A stretch of 64,000 bases of DNA from Acidobacteriota bacterium (GCA_016201285.1 JACQDE010000084.1:1-64000); one strand, 5' to 3'; shown: positions 7,481 to 17,214, counted from the stretch's first letter. The notes: generated by a model not told the origin, from the letters alone. A program made the numbers and translations.

Positions 7481-10400
7481 TTAGCAGCCAGCGGCCTTGT
7501 CGAATTGAGGGGGAGGCCCAGGCCTGGGTGACTCAGACGCGTACTCTTCGACTCTTTGCCTCAGCATAGCCGCAAAAGAGGCATCTATCAGTTCCGGCGG
7601 GAATTTCTTCAAGAATGCCAGCAGCACCTGATATGTCACGCTGAGGCCAAATAAGTAGGTGTCTGCGGAAAAGGCATCGTAGGCAAGACAAAAATAAACT
7701 ACGGCCCTCTGCCACTGGCCGCGCTCCAATGCCAAGAGGAAGAGATTGCGATAAAAGCGTCCTCTTTCTGCAGGACCGCAGGTGTACATTCGCTTCTTTA
7801 TACTCTCACAGATGTTCTGAGCCGTTTTGAATTCTCCGCATTCGATCGCGTAAGATAAGAGGTTGTCAGACATCAAGGCCGCGAAATCGCTGTCGCCAGC
7901 TATCTGCGACTGATTCTCAGCCTCCCGGCAACACGCAACGATCCGTCTGGTCAGATCAAGCAATACTTGCATTCTGTTTGAAGCTTCCGACCGAGGCTTC
8001 GAAAACTTGATGCTCGCGGAGGGATCCTCCATGCCTTTTCGAAAAGCTGCGGCCATGTCTTTGCGCCGTATCGGTTCTGAAGGTGAGACCTGATCTCGCA
8101 CTGCTCTGTACATCGCCCCTAGGCGGGCGTACATTAGCGCACGACTGCGTGCGGTCTTGCGATCCATGCGGCGTCCCGAAGCTTTGTTAAGGGCGGTTAC
8201 GAGCAGGGAGATTGCAGTTGTGAGATCGTTCGCTGCGTAGGCTAGATTTGCCAGCGCAAGGCCGGTTGGCTTTCCGCGCATGCCAAAAAAAATGCTGGCC
8301 AAAGCTCGGATCAGGGCCGAGTTTAGCTGAACATCTATCTGCCCTTCTTTGCTCTGCTGCAACTCTATCGTAGCTAGAAGGGCCACATCTCCGAAAGCCT
8401 GCATCTTATGCTCTGCTGTGAGGTGCGGGAGGATTGGGGTCTGCAAGAAGTCGACAATCGTTGAAGCTAGAAATCTTCGGCCATAGGGATCGTTCACAAG
8501 CCCGTCCCACAAGAGGTGCAAGCATCCATAAGCCAAGGTGTATCGACCGGATTGAAAAAGAAGATCCTCTGCATCGAGTACATTCCGATAGTCATGTCTT
8601 CTTTGCGACAGCATCAGTAAGCGCCTAGGCAACAGTCGGCGCGTGCTTTCGCAATCCGCAGATGCGACCGCCTGCAGCATCGATCTGAGTCGGTGATGAA
8701 GAAAAAAGTATTCTCCATTACGTCCGGAGCGTTCGACCAATCGCAAACTAAGGGCAACAGGCAGCCCACCTGCTACGGTCCGACCCCCAAGCAGCACTTC
8801 AAGACCCACCTCATCCTCGGGTCGTCGCAGAAGAGATAGACCGACTAGCAGTTCGTATGCTTCTCTCGGGAGCATGGCTTTCCATCGTTCAACTAATTGT
8901 CTTAGGTGTCGATTGGGGCCGATTACAGTTGCCGGTGAGTTGGCGGGCTTTACGATGCGTGGCGAATGGTGCGCTGGTGTTGCGGCTTCGCATTTAGCAA
9001 TTAGGGCGTTCGTCGAGGCGGCGTCAGCCACCATCTCCGGACTACGGCCAGTGATACTGGCCAGAAGAACCGGATCGGATTGCTGTGCGTGGACTATAGC
9101 CCCGAAGTGGTGTAATCGCCGTTGAAGTTCGCGAGCAAGTTCGACACCATCTGCTGCCAATCTGGGCAACAACAAATCGGGGTCAATTTCTGAGGTCATC
9201 AAGACAACTGCACCTGCGTCGAGGCAATAGAGAATGACGTAGCCGAGGGCATATTCCCAAAACTCTCTCCTGACCTCCGCTGTGCCGTTGTGTCGTGCAA
9301 CATCCACAAAAACCAACCCGCATTTGTTCACACCAAGCAACTTGGAGTTCTCGTCGATGTTGCGCTCTGTCCGCACGCCTTGTGAGCGCAGGAATCGAGT
9401 AATGTCAGAGCGCATTTGAAAACCTGGAACCGTGCCAATCTGGAACGGGCGGAACCAGAGCGCGTGCTCTGCGAGATTTTCTCCCGCTAGCGCCTTCGCA
9501 ATTGCACAACTCTTTCCGACTCCGGCTGGCCCCCAAACAAAAATCAGCTGCTTGCCAGAGGCAAGTCTTTCGCCGATCTGTTTGGACAGGACAGTCGGGA
9601 CAAGCTCCCTATCGAACTGTCGGGCTGCATCGAACCCAAAACGAGGCGCGGGACCACGGGTTCGGTAACGGCTACAGAATGACACCAGCCAATTAAGAAA
9701 CTCCTGAGACGGGTGGGCACTCACTTCCGAGTGAAAAAGGTCCTCCGGAAGAGGCAGGCGCCGGAGGTGAAGCGCTTCGTGTAACTGTGCAAATAGCGCT
9801 TTGGCATCCTCAATCACCAATTGGCGAGCGATGATCCCTCTCTTTGCCGCTAGGGACAGCAAGCGCCGAACGCCCGGGCGGACTGGAGACCCGCGCCTTT
9901 GGGCCCAGTACAAGCCGTGCTGACAACCTCCGCGCACAATTGTGTCGCTAAGGATTCGAAGGACGCTGTTGTCTCCGCCATACCCAACCACGAGCAATGC
10001 CCTCTCAGAAAGAAGCCTGCTGAGCTTCCCGCGCATGTTCTTTGTGTACTTTGCACGGATTTCCGCTGGTAGATTCGCGAGATCAGTCTCGTGGAAGTCG
10101 CCGTGGAGTTTTATGACTACCGTGCGCGGCTTCGTTCCGACTTCCAAGGACGCATCGTGTGTTACAACTAGAGGTGGATCTTCTGGTGCGAGAAGTGCGG
10201 TCGCTACTTCGATGAAACGATCAAAATTTGTTGTGTAAACCTCGCGGATCAGTCCTTCTCCTACCAATTGAGCCAGCAAAAACTGTGCCTCCGTTGGCCA
10301 CGCTCCGTCCATCAGTGATTCAAAGAAGGCGCGGCGTTCAGTTGGGTGAGGGAATGTCCTAAGCATGGCAAGGGAGTAGTCAGAAAGTTTTCGGCTACAC

Positions 10401-10621
10401 GACTGCCGATATCTTTTCCACCACCCTTCGACTTTCTCGCCTGACGGTTCGGCGCGAGTCACCAAACGGTGGATCTGCTTAAATAGGTCCCGTTTTAGTT
10501 GAGCTGTCAGTTGCTCACCGGTTGGGATTGTAGGGGCAGAACATCCAGCGCCGACAAAGACGGCGAGCTTGCCCTCTTGCAGCATGCGGATCAACTCGCC
10601 GGTTTCCTCGCCTGATACCAT
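7481..10621 (-). CDS. SIR2-domain NTPase with helical-repeat C-terminus (probable antiphage NADase)
   Basis: 1,046 residues in three parts. A SIR2 domain (about 10-280) has GAGCSAP (24-30), TTNFD (130-134), KLHGD (171-175) and GYGG (213-216), the NAD-binding and catalytic positions of bacterial defence sirtuins. A P-loop NTPase follows (GPAGVGKS, 364-371, and a VFVDV Walker-B-like strand), then a long alpha-helical region to the end. This layout matches SIR2-STAND/AVS-like defence proteins that degrade NAD+ when the C-terminal sensor meets a phage product (family knowledge). The ATG at 10621 is preceded by GGAAG; the open frame runs further upstream without conserved content. It is a single-gene module on the minus strand, opposite to the neighbouring backbone genes. 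Confidence 0.8.
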   Translation of the reverse strand: MVSGEETGELIRMLQEGKLAVFVGAGCSAPTIPTGEQLTAQLKRDLFKQIHRLVTRAEPSGEKVEGWWKRYRQSCSRKLSDYSLAMLRTFPHPTERRAFFESLMDGAWPTEAQFLLAQLVGEGLIREVYTTNFDRFIEVATALLAPEDPPLVVTHDASLEVGTKPRTVVIKLHGDFHETDLANLPAEIRAKYTKNMRGKLSRLLSERALLVVGYGGDNSVLRILSDTIVRGGCQHGLYWAQRRGSPVRPGVRRLLSLAAKRGIIARQLVIEDAKALFAQLHEALHLRRLPLPEDLFHSEVSAHPSQEFLNWLVSFCSRYRTRGPAPRFGFDAARQFDRELVPTVLSKQIGERLASGKQLIFVWGPAGVGKSCAIAKALAGENLAEHALWFRPFQIGTVPGFQMRSDITRFLRSQGVRTERNIDENSKLLGVNKCGLVFVDVARHNGTAEVRREFWEYALGYVILYCLDAGAVVLMTSEIDPDLLLPRLAADGVELARELQRRLHHFGAIVHAQQSDPVLLASITGRSPEMVADAASTNALIAKCEAATPAHHSPRIVKPANSPATVIGPNRHLRQLVERWKAMLPREAYELLVGLSLLRRPEDEVGLEVLLGGRTVAGGLPVALSLRLVERSGRNGEYFFLHHRLRSMLQAVASADCESTRRLLPRRLLMLSQRRHDYRNVLDAEDLLFQSGRYTLAYGCLHLLWDGLVNDPYGRRFLASTIVDFLQTPILPHLTAEHKMQAFGDVALLATIELQQSKEGQIDVQLNSALIRALASIFFGMRGKPTGLALANLAYAANDLTTAISLLVTALNKASGRRMDRKTARSRALMYARLGAMYRAVRDQVSPSEPIRRKDMAAAFRKGMEDPSASIKFSKPRSEASNRMQVLLDLTRRIVACCREAENQSQIAGDSDFAALMSDNLLSYAIECGEFKTAQNICESIKKRMYTCGPAERGRFYRNLFLLALERGQWQRAVVYFCLAYDAFSADTYLFGLSVTYQVLLAFLKKFPPELIDASFAAMLRQRVEEYASESPRPGPPPQFDKAAGC

Positions 10622-11036
10622 CTCGGATGTCTTCCGTTCTAATGTTCCCCTAATTCTGTAGCTAGATCTAACCTCAGAATGAGCGTGCTCGACATTCAGT
10701 ATGAAAGAAGCGGCCACCGGTGGGCCGCATTCTAGGCTAGTTGCGCCTGGGATTCTAACTCCGGATTTAGGAATCGGCTTAGTTCCTCCACTTCGCGATG
10801 GCCTTTGAGATTGTGAAAGTTCTTCTCCGGTTTGGTCGTAGCCATTTGTGCTCCTGGATGGGCATACCACAGACCGGTTTCTTGCCCATCGCGATTCCCG
10901 GGAGTACCAATGTCGACCTAGCGGCAGCAGAAAACGCAAGACAAACTCTTTGTTAGCCTAAGATGCAGCCGACGACTGAAAATGCACTCCGGAAATGCGT
11001 TCCTTCCAACAAAGGACCTCCCGAAAGGACAAGACC
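10622..11036. other. Divergent intergenic region between SIR2 gene and helicase
   Basis: About 415 bases separate the two divergent starts. The region contains an imperfect palindrome GCGGCC-ACCGGTG-GGCCGC at 10710-10728 and is otherwise unremarkable. Open frames running through it on either strand show no conserved sequence. It probably holds the promoters for both genes; no clear sigma-70 boxes were identified. Confidence 0.4.
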
Positions 11037-13364
11037 GTGCAATTGCCAAAAGACATCAACGACTACTTGCGTGCCTGGGCTTCAGAACTGGGGGAAAGGA
11101 TTCTTTGCTCCTACCCGCCGCTCCACTTTGTTGAGGATGTGCCTGCGGTGTCGCTCGGGCACCTGTTACGGAAACCATTCCCTGCCCAAACGCTCGCCAT
11201 CATGGGCGTCGTGAAGCGCTGGAACGATGCCCGCGCCGCAGCCGTGATCGCCGAATGTGGCACGGGCAAGACGCTGATTTCTCTCGCAGCGATTCATGCG
11301 CACAGTGACGGAAAGCCATTCACCGCCTTGGCGATGGTTCCACCTCAGTTGGTCGAGAAGTGGGCGCGAGAGGCGTTTCGGACCCTGCCGCGTATCCGCG
11401 TGTTTTTCATCGACGGTCTTCGCACTCCAATGAGTTCGAACGGGCATGTCGGGGTCAACGAAGTGAGGCTGAGAAATGGCCGCATCGTGCGCGAGGGATT
11501 GCGCACCACGTTGACGGAGTTGCGCCTGCGAAGGACTGCACGGACGGCACGGGAGCGATGGGATTCCATCTGCTGCGGCCCGGCGCTCTTCATTGTTGGT
11601 CGCGACCGGGGAAAGCTGAGCTACTTCTGGCGCCATGCCTACGCAATTGCGCGCTGTGGACGTTTTCAGGGCAGCGTCGTCAACGCAGACACCGGCAGTC
11701 CCATCTACTTGGGGGAAGATGGCGAGCGACTCCTCTCCATTGACTTCAAGAAAGCCAAGCTGAGTGAAATCCTCGGCAGTCCTAACGGCGACGAAACCAA
11801 GAAGTTGCGCCGGGCCCTGTACAGCGCGCTATGGGAGGCAGATGGCAGTAAAGTCCGCCGCTTCGCTCCTGTCGACTTCATCGGCCGCTACATGCCGGAC
11901 TTCTTCGATTATGCCATCGCCGATGAGGTGCACGAACTGAAGGGAGACACGGCGCAGGGAAACGCGCTAGGCACCCTTGCTGCATGCGCCCAACGAACCC
12001 TCGTGCTGACGGGCACGCTGCTTGGGGGCTATGCCGACGAGGCGTTCAACATTCTGTTCCGGCTTGAACCAGCGAAGATGGTGAAGGAAGGCTTCGAGTT
12101 TGGCGAAGCCGGTATCCGCGCTTTCACGGAAACCTATGGGCTGCTTGAGAAAGTTACGGTGATCGAGCCGGCAGACAACGCCTGCTCAGAAGCTCGCATA
12201 ACCAAGCGCGTGCGGCGGCGCCCAGGCGCTTCGCCTCTGCTCTTTGGCCGCTTCCTGATGAGCCTCGGGGCGTTCATCTCACTCGAAGACATTTCGGAGG
12301 CGCTGCCGCCTTACCGGGAAGAGGTGGTCAGCGTGGAGATGGACCCTCCGTTGCGCGAGGCCTACCAGAAACTCGAAGAGGACGTGAAGCGCGCCTTCAA
12401 GGAACATCGCGGCAACCAGTCGGTGATGAGCGTCGCGCTCAACGCCCTGCTGCTGTATCCCGACCGCCCATTTCATTTGGGGAACCTGTTTGGGTGGGAG
12501 TTTAATCCGGAGACGCAGCGCCGGGAAAAGTTCTTAATTGCAGAGACACAGGACCTGGACGAGGAGCGTGTATACGCGAAAGAGCAGAAGCTCGTGGAGG
12601 AGGTCAAGGCGGAACTCGCGCGGGGTCGTCGCTGCCAGATCTATGCGGTGTACACGCAAAAGCGAGATGTGACACGGAGGCTGGAGCGCATCCTTGCCAA
12701 TGAAGGAATCCGAGTGGCCATCCTGACGACGGAAACACCTCCCGAGTCGCGCGAGGCGTGGTACGAGCGGCAGCTCCGCGCGGGCGTGCAAGCAGTCATC
12801 TGTCATCCGAAGCTGGTTCAAACAGGACTGGACCTGATCGAGTTTCCGACGATTCTGTTCTACGAGACCGGGTACTCCATCTACGTGCTTCGCCAAGCCA
12901 GCCGCAGAAGCTGGCGCATTGGCCAACGGTCTCCGGTCAAGGTGAAGTTCCTTCACTATGCGGGCACCATGCAGGAGACCTGTCTGCGGCTAATGGGCAA
13001 GAAGCTTCTGGTGTCGCTCGCTATGGAGGGTAAGTTTTCTTCGGAAGGGTTGCAGGCCATCGAGGACGGCGAAGACATTCTCATGGCGATGGCGCGGGAG
13101 TTGGTCACGGAGAAAGGGATCGGCGAAAGAGCCGATGCTATCTGGGCGGCGTTGCAAAAGAAGCAAGAAGAAGTGCTTGGAGTCTCAGCGACTGTGGCGG
13201 ATGAACCTGAAGTTGCAGAGATTCCCGACGTGACATCGCCAGGTGAGCCTGCTGTACCGATGCCCGATCAGTGGACGGAGCTGCGCGCATCACTTGATTC
13301 CGGTCGGAGGAAGAGCGGGCGGCGGGGAGCGACGCCACCTGAGGGACAGCTCGCTCTGTTCTGA
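11037..13364 (+). CDS. SNF2/DEAD-like superfamily 2 helicase
   Basis: 775 residues from the GTG at 11037, which follows AAAGGA; an ATG at 10995 would add 14 residues but has no ribosome site. Motif I is CGTGKT (74-79), motif II DEVH (296-299), motif III LTGTLL shortly after, and the motif V/VI region LVQTGLDL...RQASRRSWRIGQ (about 590-630), close to the RxxxRxxRIGQ of SNF2-type enzymes. It should hydrolyse ATP and translocate on or remodel nucleic acid. It precedes the Gp3/RDF-like gene on the same strand and looks like part of the element backbone. Nothing links it to the SIR2 gene, which is divergent. Confidence 0.8.
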   Translation: MQLPKDINDYLRAWASELGERILCSYPPLHFVEDVPAVSLGHLLRKPFPAQTLAIMGVVKRWNDARAAAVIAECGTGKTLISLAAIHAHSDGKPFTALAMVPPQLVEKWAREAFRTLPRIRVFFIDGLRTPMSSNGHVGVNEVRLRNGRIVREGLRTTLTELRLRRTARTARERWDSICCGPALFIVGRDRGKLSYFWRHAYAIARCGRFQGSVVNADTGSPIYLGEDGERLLSIDFKKAKLSEILGSPNGDETKKLRRALYSALWEADGSKVRRFAPVDFIGRYMPDFFDYAIADEVHELKGDTAQGNALGTLAACAQRTLVLTGTLLGGYADEAFNILFRLEPAKMVKEGFEFGEAGIRAFTETYGLLEKVTVIEPADNACSEARITKRVRRRPGASPLLFGRFLMSLGAFISLEDISEALPPYREEVVSVEMDPPLREAYQKLEEDVKRAFKEHRGNQSVMSVALNALLLYPDRPFHLGNLFGWEFNPETQRREKFLIAETQDLDEERVYAKEQKLVEEVKAELARGRRCQIYAVYTQKRDVTRRLERILANEGIRVAILTTETPPESREAWYERQLRAGVQAVICHPKLVQTGLDLIEFPTILFYETGYSIYVLRQASRRSWRIGQRSPVKVKFLHYAGTMQETCLRLMGKKLLVSLAMEGKFSSEGLQAIEDGEDILMAMARELVTEKGIGERADAIWAALQKKQEEVLGVSATVADEPEVAEIPDVTSPGEPAVPMPDQWTELRASLDSGRRKSGRRGATPPEGQLALF

Positions 13365-13438
13365 ACTCGTTCAATTCGCCCCGAATTCCTCAGCGAGCGA
13401 GACCACTCCAAATCAAAAATTGAAGGGAGAAAAACCAA

Positions 13439-14620
13439 ATGGGAATCCTCGGCTTGACGCACGATGAAACTGGCGCGGCGTTGGAAAGGCTCCCGGTCAC
13501 GATCAAAGTAGCGATTGGAGAAGGGCCGCAGCCGGGAGAACAGAACGGTCATCCGCGCCGTCTCGATCACTTTGTTTTCAAACGCAAGACTCTTCGAGGG
13601 CAAGACGTTGTATGGGAGCCTGCGACAGACATCGCCGAAGCCTTTGGCGAAAAACCGACCGAACTCGGGATCATCTTCCTCAATGACGACCCGCGAGAAG
13701 TTTTCCGCACGGAATATGCCTGGTGGACTCCTACAGGCTGCAAGTGCCACGGCGAGTTGGTGCAAATCGAGAATGGAGATGGCGCGAAATACGAGATGCG
13801 TGCCGTCCGGAGGACACCGAAGCATCCGGAAGGCGAACTGTGGCCAGGCGGCTACAAGTACGTCGATGGTCCGAAGAAAGGACAGCCCGTGCCTCCATGC
13901 GGGGACGGCTGCCCTGATCTGGAGCGAGGCGACTGCCGGCCCTCGGGTGACCTCTACTTCATGCTGGAGAAGTTCCCGACGCTGGGTGCCGTGTGCCGCC
14001 TCCACACGAGCAGCTACCGTTCGATCCGCAACCTGTCAAACGGGTTGATGCAAATTCGGCGATTCAACGGGGGCCGTCTTACACGAATTAGGGCCCTGCT
14101 GAAGTCAACTCCAGAACGAATCTGGTACAACGATCGCGACGGCACGCGGCACTCGTCTGTGGCATACATCCTCAGTCTGGAGCTCGCGGCCATGAATATC
14201 CCTGGGCTTGTGGCCAGCATGACTGAGCCAGTCCGACTCCTAAAACAGCGGCGCGGCAATTCTCACCGCAACAGCCAAGCTCAGTACGTTGTGCGCGAGA
14301 CGGACGCCGAACGAGCGGAAGAGATTGCCGCCGAGTTCTATCCGAACAACGGTGTCCAGTCACCGGAAAACGCAGGGCCGGCCGAAGGACCAACTGAAGA
14401 AGACGAGCAGCGCGTGAGGATCTGCGAGATTGCCCGCAGGCTTGGCTACAACGAGGCCAAGATTAGGATGAAGTTGGGGCAGTGGGCCCGGAATCTGGCT
14501 GGCCTCGAACGCGAGCTGTTGAACGAGCTTGACGCTTTGCCTGATGACCCAGATCGGCGGTCCGACAGAACTGGGGCCAAGCGAGGCCGGGAAGAAGGTC
14601 AAGAAGGCCAGCACTGCTGA
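13439..14620 (+). CDS. Gp3/recombination-directionality-factor-like metal-binding protein
   Basis: 393 residues. The order of features fits the Gp3-like family (named after serine-integrase directionality factors): PTELGIIFLNDDPREVFRT (about 73-91), a first Cys pair C101/C103, then C154, C158 and C166 likely to bind zinc, then TSSYRSIRNL (190-199). The C-terminal third is charged and may be disordered. The ATG at 13439 has AAGGGAG nine bases before it. Homologues are widespread on mobile elements, often annotated as hydrolase or metal-binding protein. This element uses a tyrosine integrase, so a directionality role is uncertain; a DNA-binding role is the safer reading. Confidence 0.5.
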   Translation: MGILGLTHDETGAALERLPVTIKVAIGEGPQPGEQNGHPRRLDHFVFKRKTLRGQDVVWEPATDIAEAFGEKPTELGIIFLNDDPREVFRTEYAWWTPTGCKCHGELVQIENGDGAKYEMRAVRRTPKHPEGELWPGGYKYVDGPKKGQPVPPCGDGCPDLERGDCRPSGDLYFMLEKFPTLGAVCRLHTSSYRSIRNLSNGLMQIRRFNGGRLTRIRALLKSTPERIWYNDRDGTRHSSVAYILSLELAAMNIPGLVASMTEPVRLLKQRRGNSHRNSQAQYVVRETDAERAEEIAAEFYPNNGVQSPENAGPAEGPTEEDEQRVRICEIARRLGYNEAKIRMKLGQWARNLAGLERELLNELDALPDDPDRRSDRTGAKRGREEGQEGQHC

Positions 14621-14882
14621 AGCTGCGAATTCTGCGACTCCAGCGACACCGGGCTGAAAAGCCGGGGTCTGCCGTGTGCCTCCTCTTTTGAGAGCTTGGC
14701 CTGCGAGGATTGTTCCAGCCTGCTGTACAACAGGAAGCGACAAGTGGGTTACCGGATCTGAAACCGAATCACAATTGCTAGTGTCGTTTGCCCCTTGACC
14801 ACAATTGCTGTTTTTTGAGAGGATTTAGCGAGTTGGGGAATCGCTCAACTTTGAAGGAACTCAGCAGGAGAGGACGACTACG

Positions 14883-15296
14883 ATGCAGAATCAGATCCCG
14901 CTTACATCCCTTCCCAACGGTTCGGTGCTGGCAACAACCATCTACTACGGCGGGATTCCGTTTCCCCACTCGGGAATTATTGAGCGCACATGGAAGGGGC
15001 CGGTGGTCCACCAGAATTCAAAGAAGCTTGGGAGAGCCGTCACAACCAGCTTCGAGGAATTTACTGAGGGCAACCCCGCTCAGGTAACCTACATTCCGCA
15101 ATCGGCGGCAGAAGGATCCCTCATTGTTCGCAGGGCTTTGAATGACGTCGCGCGCGGCATTCCGTGGACGGTAGTTGATAACTGCGAGGACCTCGTGTCG
15201 CGCGCAGTCACCGGCCGTAACGGAAGCCCAACTCGGAAAGCTCTCGTCGGCGTAGGCTTGTTCGGCCTTGCCCTCTTTTTTGCATCAAGAGCCTGA
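14883..15296 (+). CDS. LRAT-like (papain-fold) protein with C-terminal membrane helix
   Basis: 137 residues. A histidine in FPHSGII (His29) and a downstream NCED (100-103, Cys101) are arranged as in the LRAT/H-rev107 branch of NlpC/P60 proteins, where His and the Cys of an NCE motif are catalytic. These enzymes are acyltransferases or lipases on membranes. A hydrophobic tail (about 119-135) would anchor it, again like that family. The ATG at 14883 follows GGAGAGG. It stands alone between the Gp3-like and nuclease genes on the same strand. A toxin, effector or lipid-modifying role is possible; none can be proven from sequence. Confidence 0.6.
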   Translation: MQNQIPLTSLPNGSVLATTIYYGGIPFPHSGIIERTWKGPVVHQNSKKLGRAVTTSFEEFTEGNPAQVTYIPQSAAEGSLIVRRALNDVARGIPWTVVDNCEDLVSRAVTGRNGSPTRKALVGVGLFGLALFFASRA

Positions 15297-15638
15297 CTGA
15301 CCGGGGGTCCAGAGGGCCGGTTTCAGGCCGCTTTCCCGTTCACAGATGATGGACGATAAGGCACCCAGTTCTCTCAGCCCCCTGCTTTAATGCCCAAGGC
15401 ATCGGCCCTAGAGCGGGAGCCGACCGAAGGCTTCCTCCTAAGAACCCCACCGGCTGATTGCCCACAGAGACTCACCAAGCCCGAGGCGCAACCATTCAAG
15501 AACAGCGGTGCGTCCCTAGTCGGACCTATTGGGCCAGGGGCTGGTCAGGAATCGGCCCTCGCGGCTTGGCGTAATTCTTCTCAAGCAGGCCGATCGGACA
15601 CCAAACTCCAACAAGCATCGTTTGGCGGAGGTGGAAAG
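15297..15638. other. Intergenic gap, nothing clear
   Basis: Roughly 340 bases between the LRAT-like and nuclease genes. An in-frame extension of the nuclease frame runs back to 15390, but its translation is proline-rich and low in conserved features. No tRNA, repeat array or obvious terminator was seen. Confidence 0.4.
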
Positions 15639-16865
15639 ATGAATGCGTCTGCGGAGCACCTAGTCGGAGGCCAACTACTGCTCATCCCACCGCTGAGTCA
15701 GTCTCGTCAGGCGGACATGGCCTGCCAAAGCCTTTACGTACGAAAGCATGTCGTTGGCGGACGTGCCGCCGATAGTGAGGCCGCGGCACGAGGGATCGAG
15801 GTTCACCAAGTCCTGGCCGAGTACATCAACCAGCTAGTGGAAACCAGGCGATCAACTGACTTCAAGCTGTTTGACCGCCTGGCTAGTGGCGCGGGGCGCG
15901 AAGCCCGGGAGGCACTAGACAGGTTCCGGGACAACCACGCTTTCGATCCCGAGCGAGTGCTGGCGACGGAGTTCTACATCGCGCTCGACAACGGCTTCAA
16001 CCCAATTGAAGGCGCTGCGTCAGACGCGTGCGATCCCGGAGCCAACAGCACGGGGCGCGCCACCTACGAGGGCACGCTTGATTTGATACTCCTCGATTCG
16101 GTCACAGACGCTGAGATCCATGACTGGAAGAGCTACTACCAGATCATCGATCCAGACACCTTCCAGTCGAAGTTCTATCCGCTGCTACTGATGTGCCTCA
16201 ATCCGTCCTTGCAGCGTGTGAGGTTCGTACTGGAATTCATCCGCTACGGAGCCTCTCGATCAATCGAGTACACGCGGCAAGACGTGCCCCGGTTGAAAGA
16301 ACTGGCGGAGCACGAGCGCGCGCGGCAGCGCCAACTCCACGAAGTTAGTGCCGAGGGCAGAGGGGAGCTCAAGGCTTCGCCCGGCCGGCATTGTACTTGG
16401 TGTCCGCTTCTGCTGAACGGATGCCCCGTTTCAAAGACAAACTCCTATGCCCAAATGACCGCGGAGGAGCGCCTCCGGTTTGCGCTGTGGCTTCAGGAGG
16501 CAGAGAAGCAGAACACAAAGGTCTTGAAAGACCTCATGGTCGACCATGGCCCCATCAGATACAGGGATGAGAATGAGACCGAATACTTTGCCGACTTCAT
16601 GCCTGTCGAAAAGAAGTTCTATCCTTACGGGGAGACCGCACGCGTCCTAGACGAGTGGCTCACGACTCATCCTGAAGACACAGAGTTTACAAAGAGACTT
16701 ACAGTGTCCGGACTATCGTCGCCACTCAAAGCCAAGAAGCGCAATGAGCTTGCTGCCAAGATGAGTGAGTTGGCGGAGATTCGTGTAGAGACGGAACTCA
16801 AAGTCGGCCGAGCAAAAGATCAAGAGGCGGGACTAGAAATGGCGAGTAGGAAGGAACGGTCTTAG
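15639..16865 (+). CDS. RecB/Cas4-like PD-(D/E)XK nuclease with probable Fe-S cluster
   Basis: 408 residues from the ATG at 15639, which follows GGAGGTGGAAAG. The nuclease core has RGIEVH (51-56, motif with the conserved His), Glu111, GTLDLI (145-150, Asp148) and DWKSYY (162-167, Lys164), then Gln176. Cysteines at 29, 252, 255 and 262 have the one-plus-three arrangement that binds a 4Fe-4S cluster in Cas4, AddB and Dna2-type nucleases. The protein probably cuts or resects single- or double-stranded DNA ends. It belongs to the plus-strand backbone and may serve element replication or recombination with the helicase and exonuclease. No cas genes or CRISPR array are nearby. Confidence 0.75.
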   Translation: MNASAEHLVGGQLLLIPPLSQSRQADMACQSLYVRKHVVGGRAADSEAAARGIEVHQVLAEYINQLVETRRSTDFKLFDRLASGAGREAREALDRFRDNHAFDPERVLATEFYIALDNGFNPIEGAASDACDPGANSTGRATYEGTLDLILLDSVTDAEIHDWKSYYQIIDPDTFQSKFYPLLLMCLNPSLQRVRFVLEFIRYGASRSIEYTRQDVPRLKELAEHERARQRQLHEVSAEGRGELKASPGRHCTWCPLLLNGCPVSKTNSYAQMTAEERLRFALWLQEAEKQNTKVLKDLMVDHGPIRYRDENETEYFADFMPVEKKFYPYGETARVLDEWLTTHPEDTEFTKRLTVSGLSSPLKAKKRNELAAKMSELAEIRVETELKVGRAKDQEAGLEMASRKERS

Positions 16866-16986
16866 AAATCAGCCGTTCGAGGCGAAGCGCAAGGGCTATC
16901 GGACCTATAGAAATCCTAGCGACGACTTTGTGGTTGCGGCACAATCAGGCTGGCGGTGACTGTCAGCAATTTAGGGAGGCAGGCAA

Positions 16987-17193
16987 ATGACGGTGCAAGA
17001 ACTCTATGACCTAACGAGGAAAGAAGGGCATGACCCACGCAGGGTGGAGATTTTTCTAGCGGAAGGCCTGGCGGCGAAAGGTTTCCAACCCAAAGCAGAC
17101 CCCGTTGCCGAGGTGGCGTTTCAAGGGCACGCGGAAGGGCGGCGCGGCTGGCGTGGGGCCTACTTGGTATTGGAGGGGGCCATTCACTTGTGA
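16987..17193 (+). CDS. Small hypothetical protein paired with the next gene
   Basis: 68 residues; the ATG is preceded by a strong GGGAGG. The sequence is soluble, with a helical N-terminal half (VQELYDLTRKEG) and a strand-rich second half. The next gene starts 21 bases after the stop on the same strand, so the two are probably co-transcribed. It is not recognised. The short upstream protein plus a downstream protein of about 145 residues has the shape of a two-gene toxin-antitoxin or effector-immunity pair, but no family match supports that. Confidence 0.5.
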   Translation: MTVQELYDLTRKEGHDPRRVEIFLAEGLAAKGFQPKADPVAEVAFQGHAEGRRGWRGAYLVLEGAIHL

Positions 17194-17214
17194 CCTTGCA
17201 AGGGGTGGCCAAAT

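Noticed and set aside
15390-15638. Longer N-terminus of the Fe-S nuclease
   Set aside because: The extension is low in conserved residues, and a GGAGGTGGAAAG site directly precedes the ATG at 15639.
15639-16865. CRISPR-associated cas4 locus
   Set aside because: No other cas gene and no direct-repeat/spacer array was seen; the nuclease is treated as Cas4-like only in fold.
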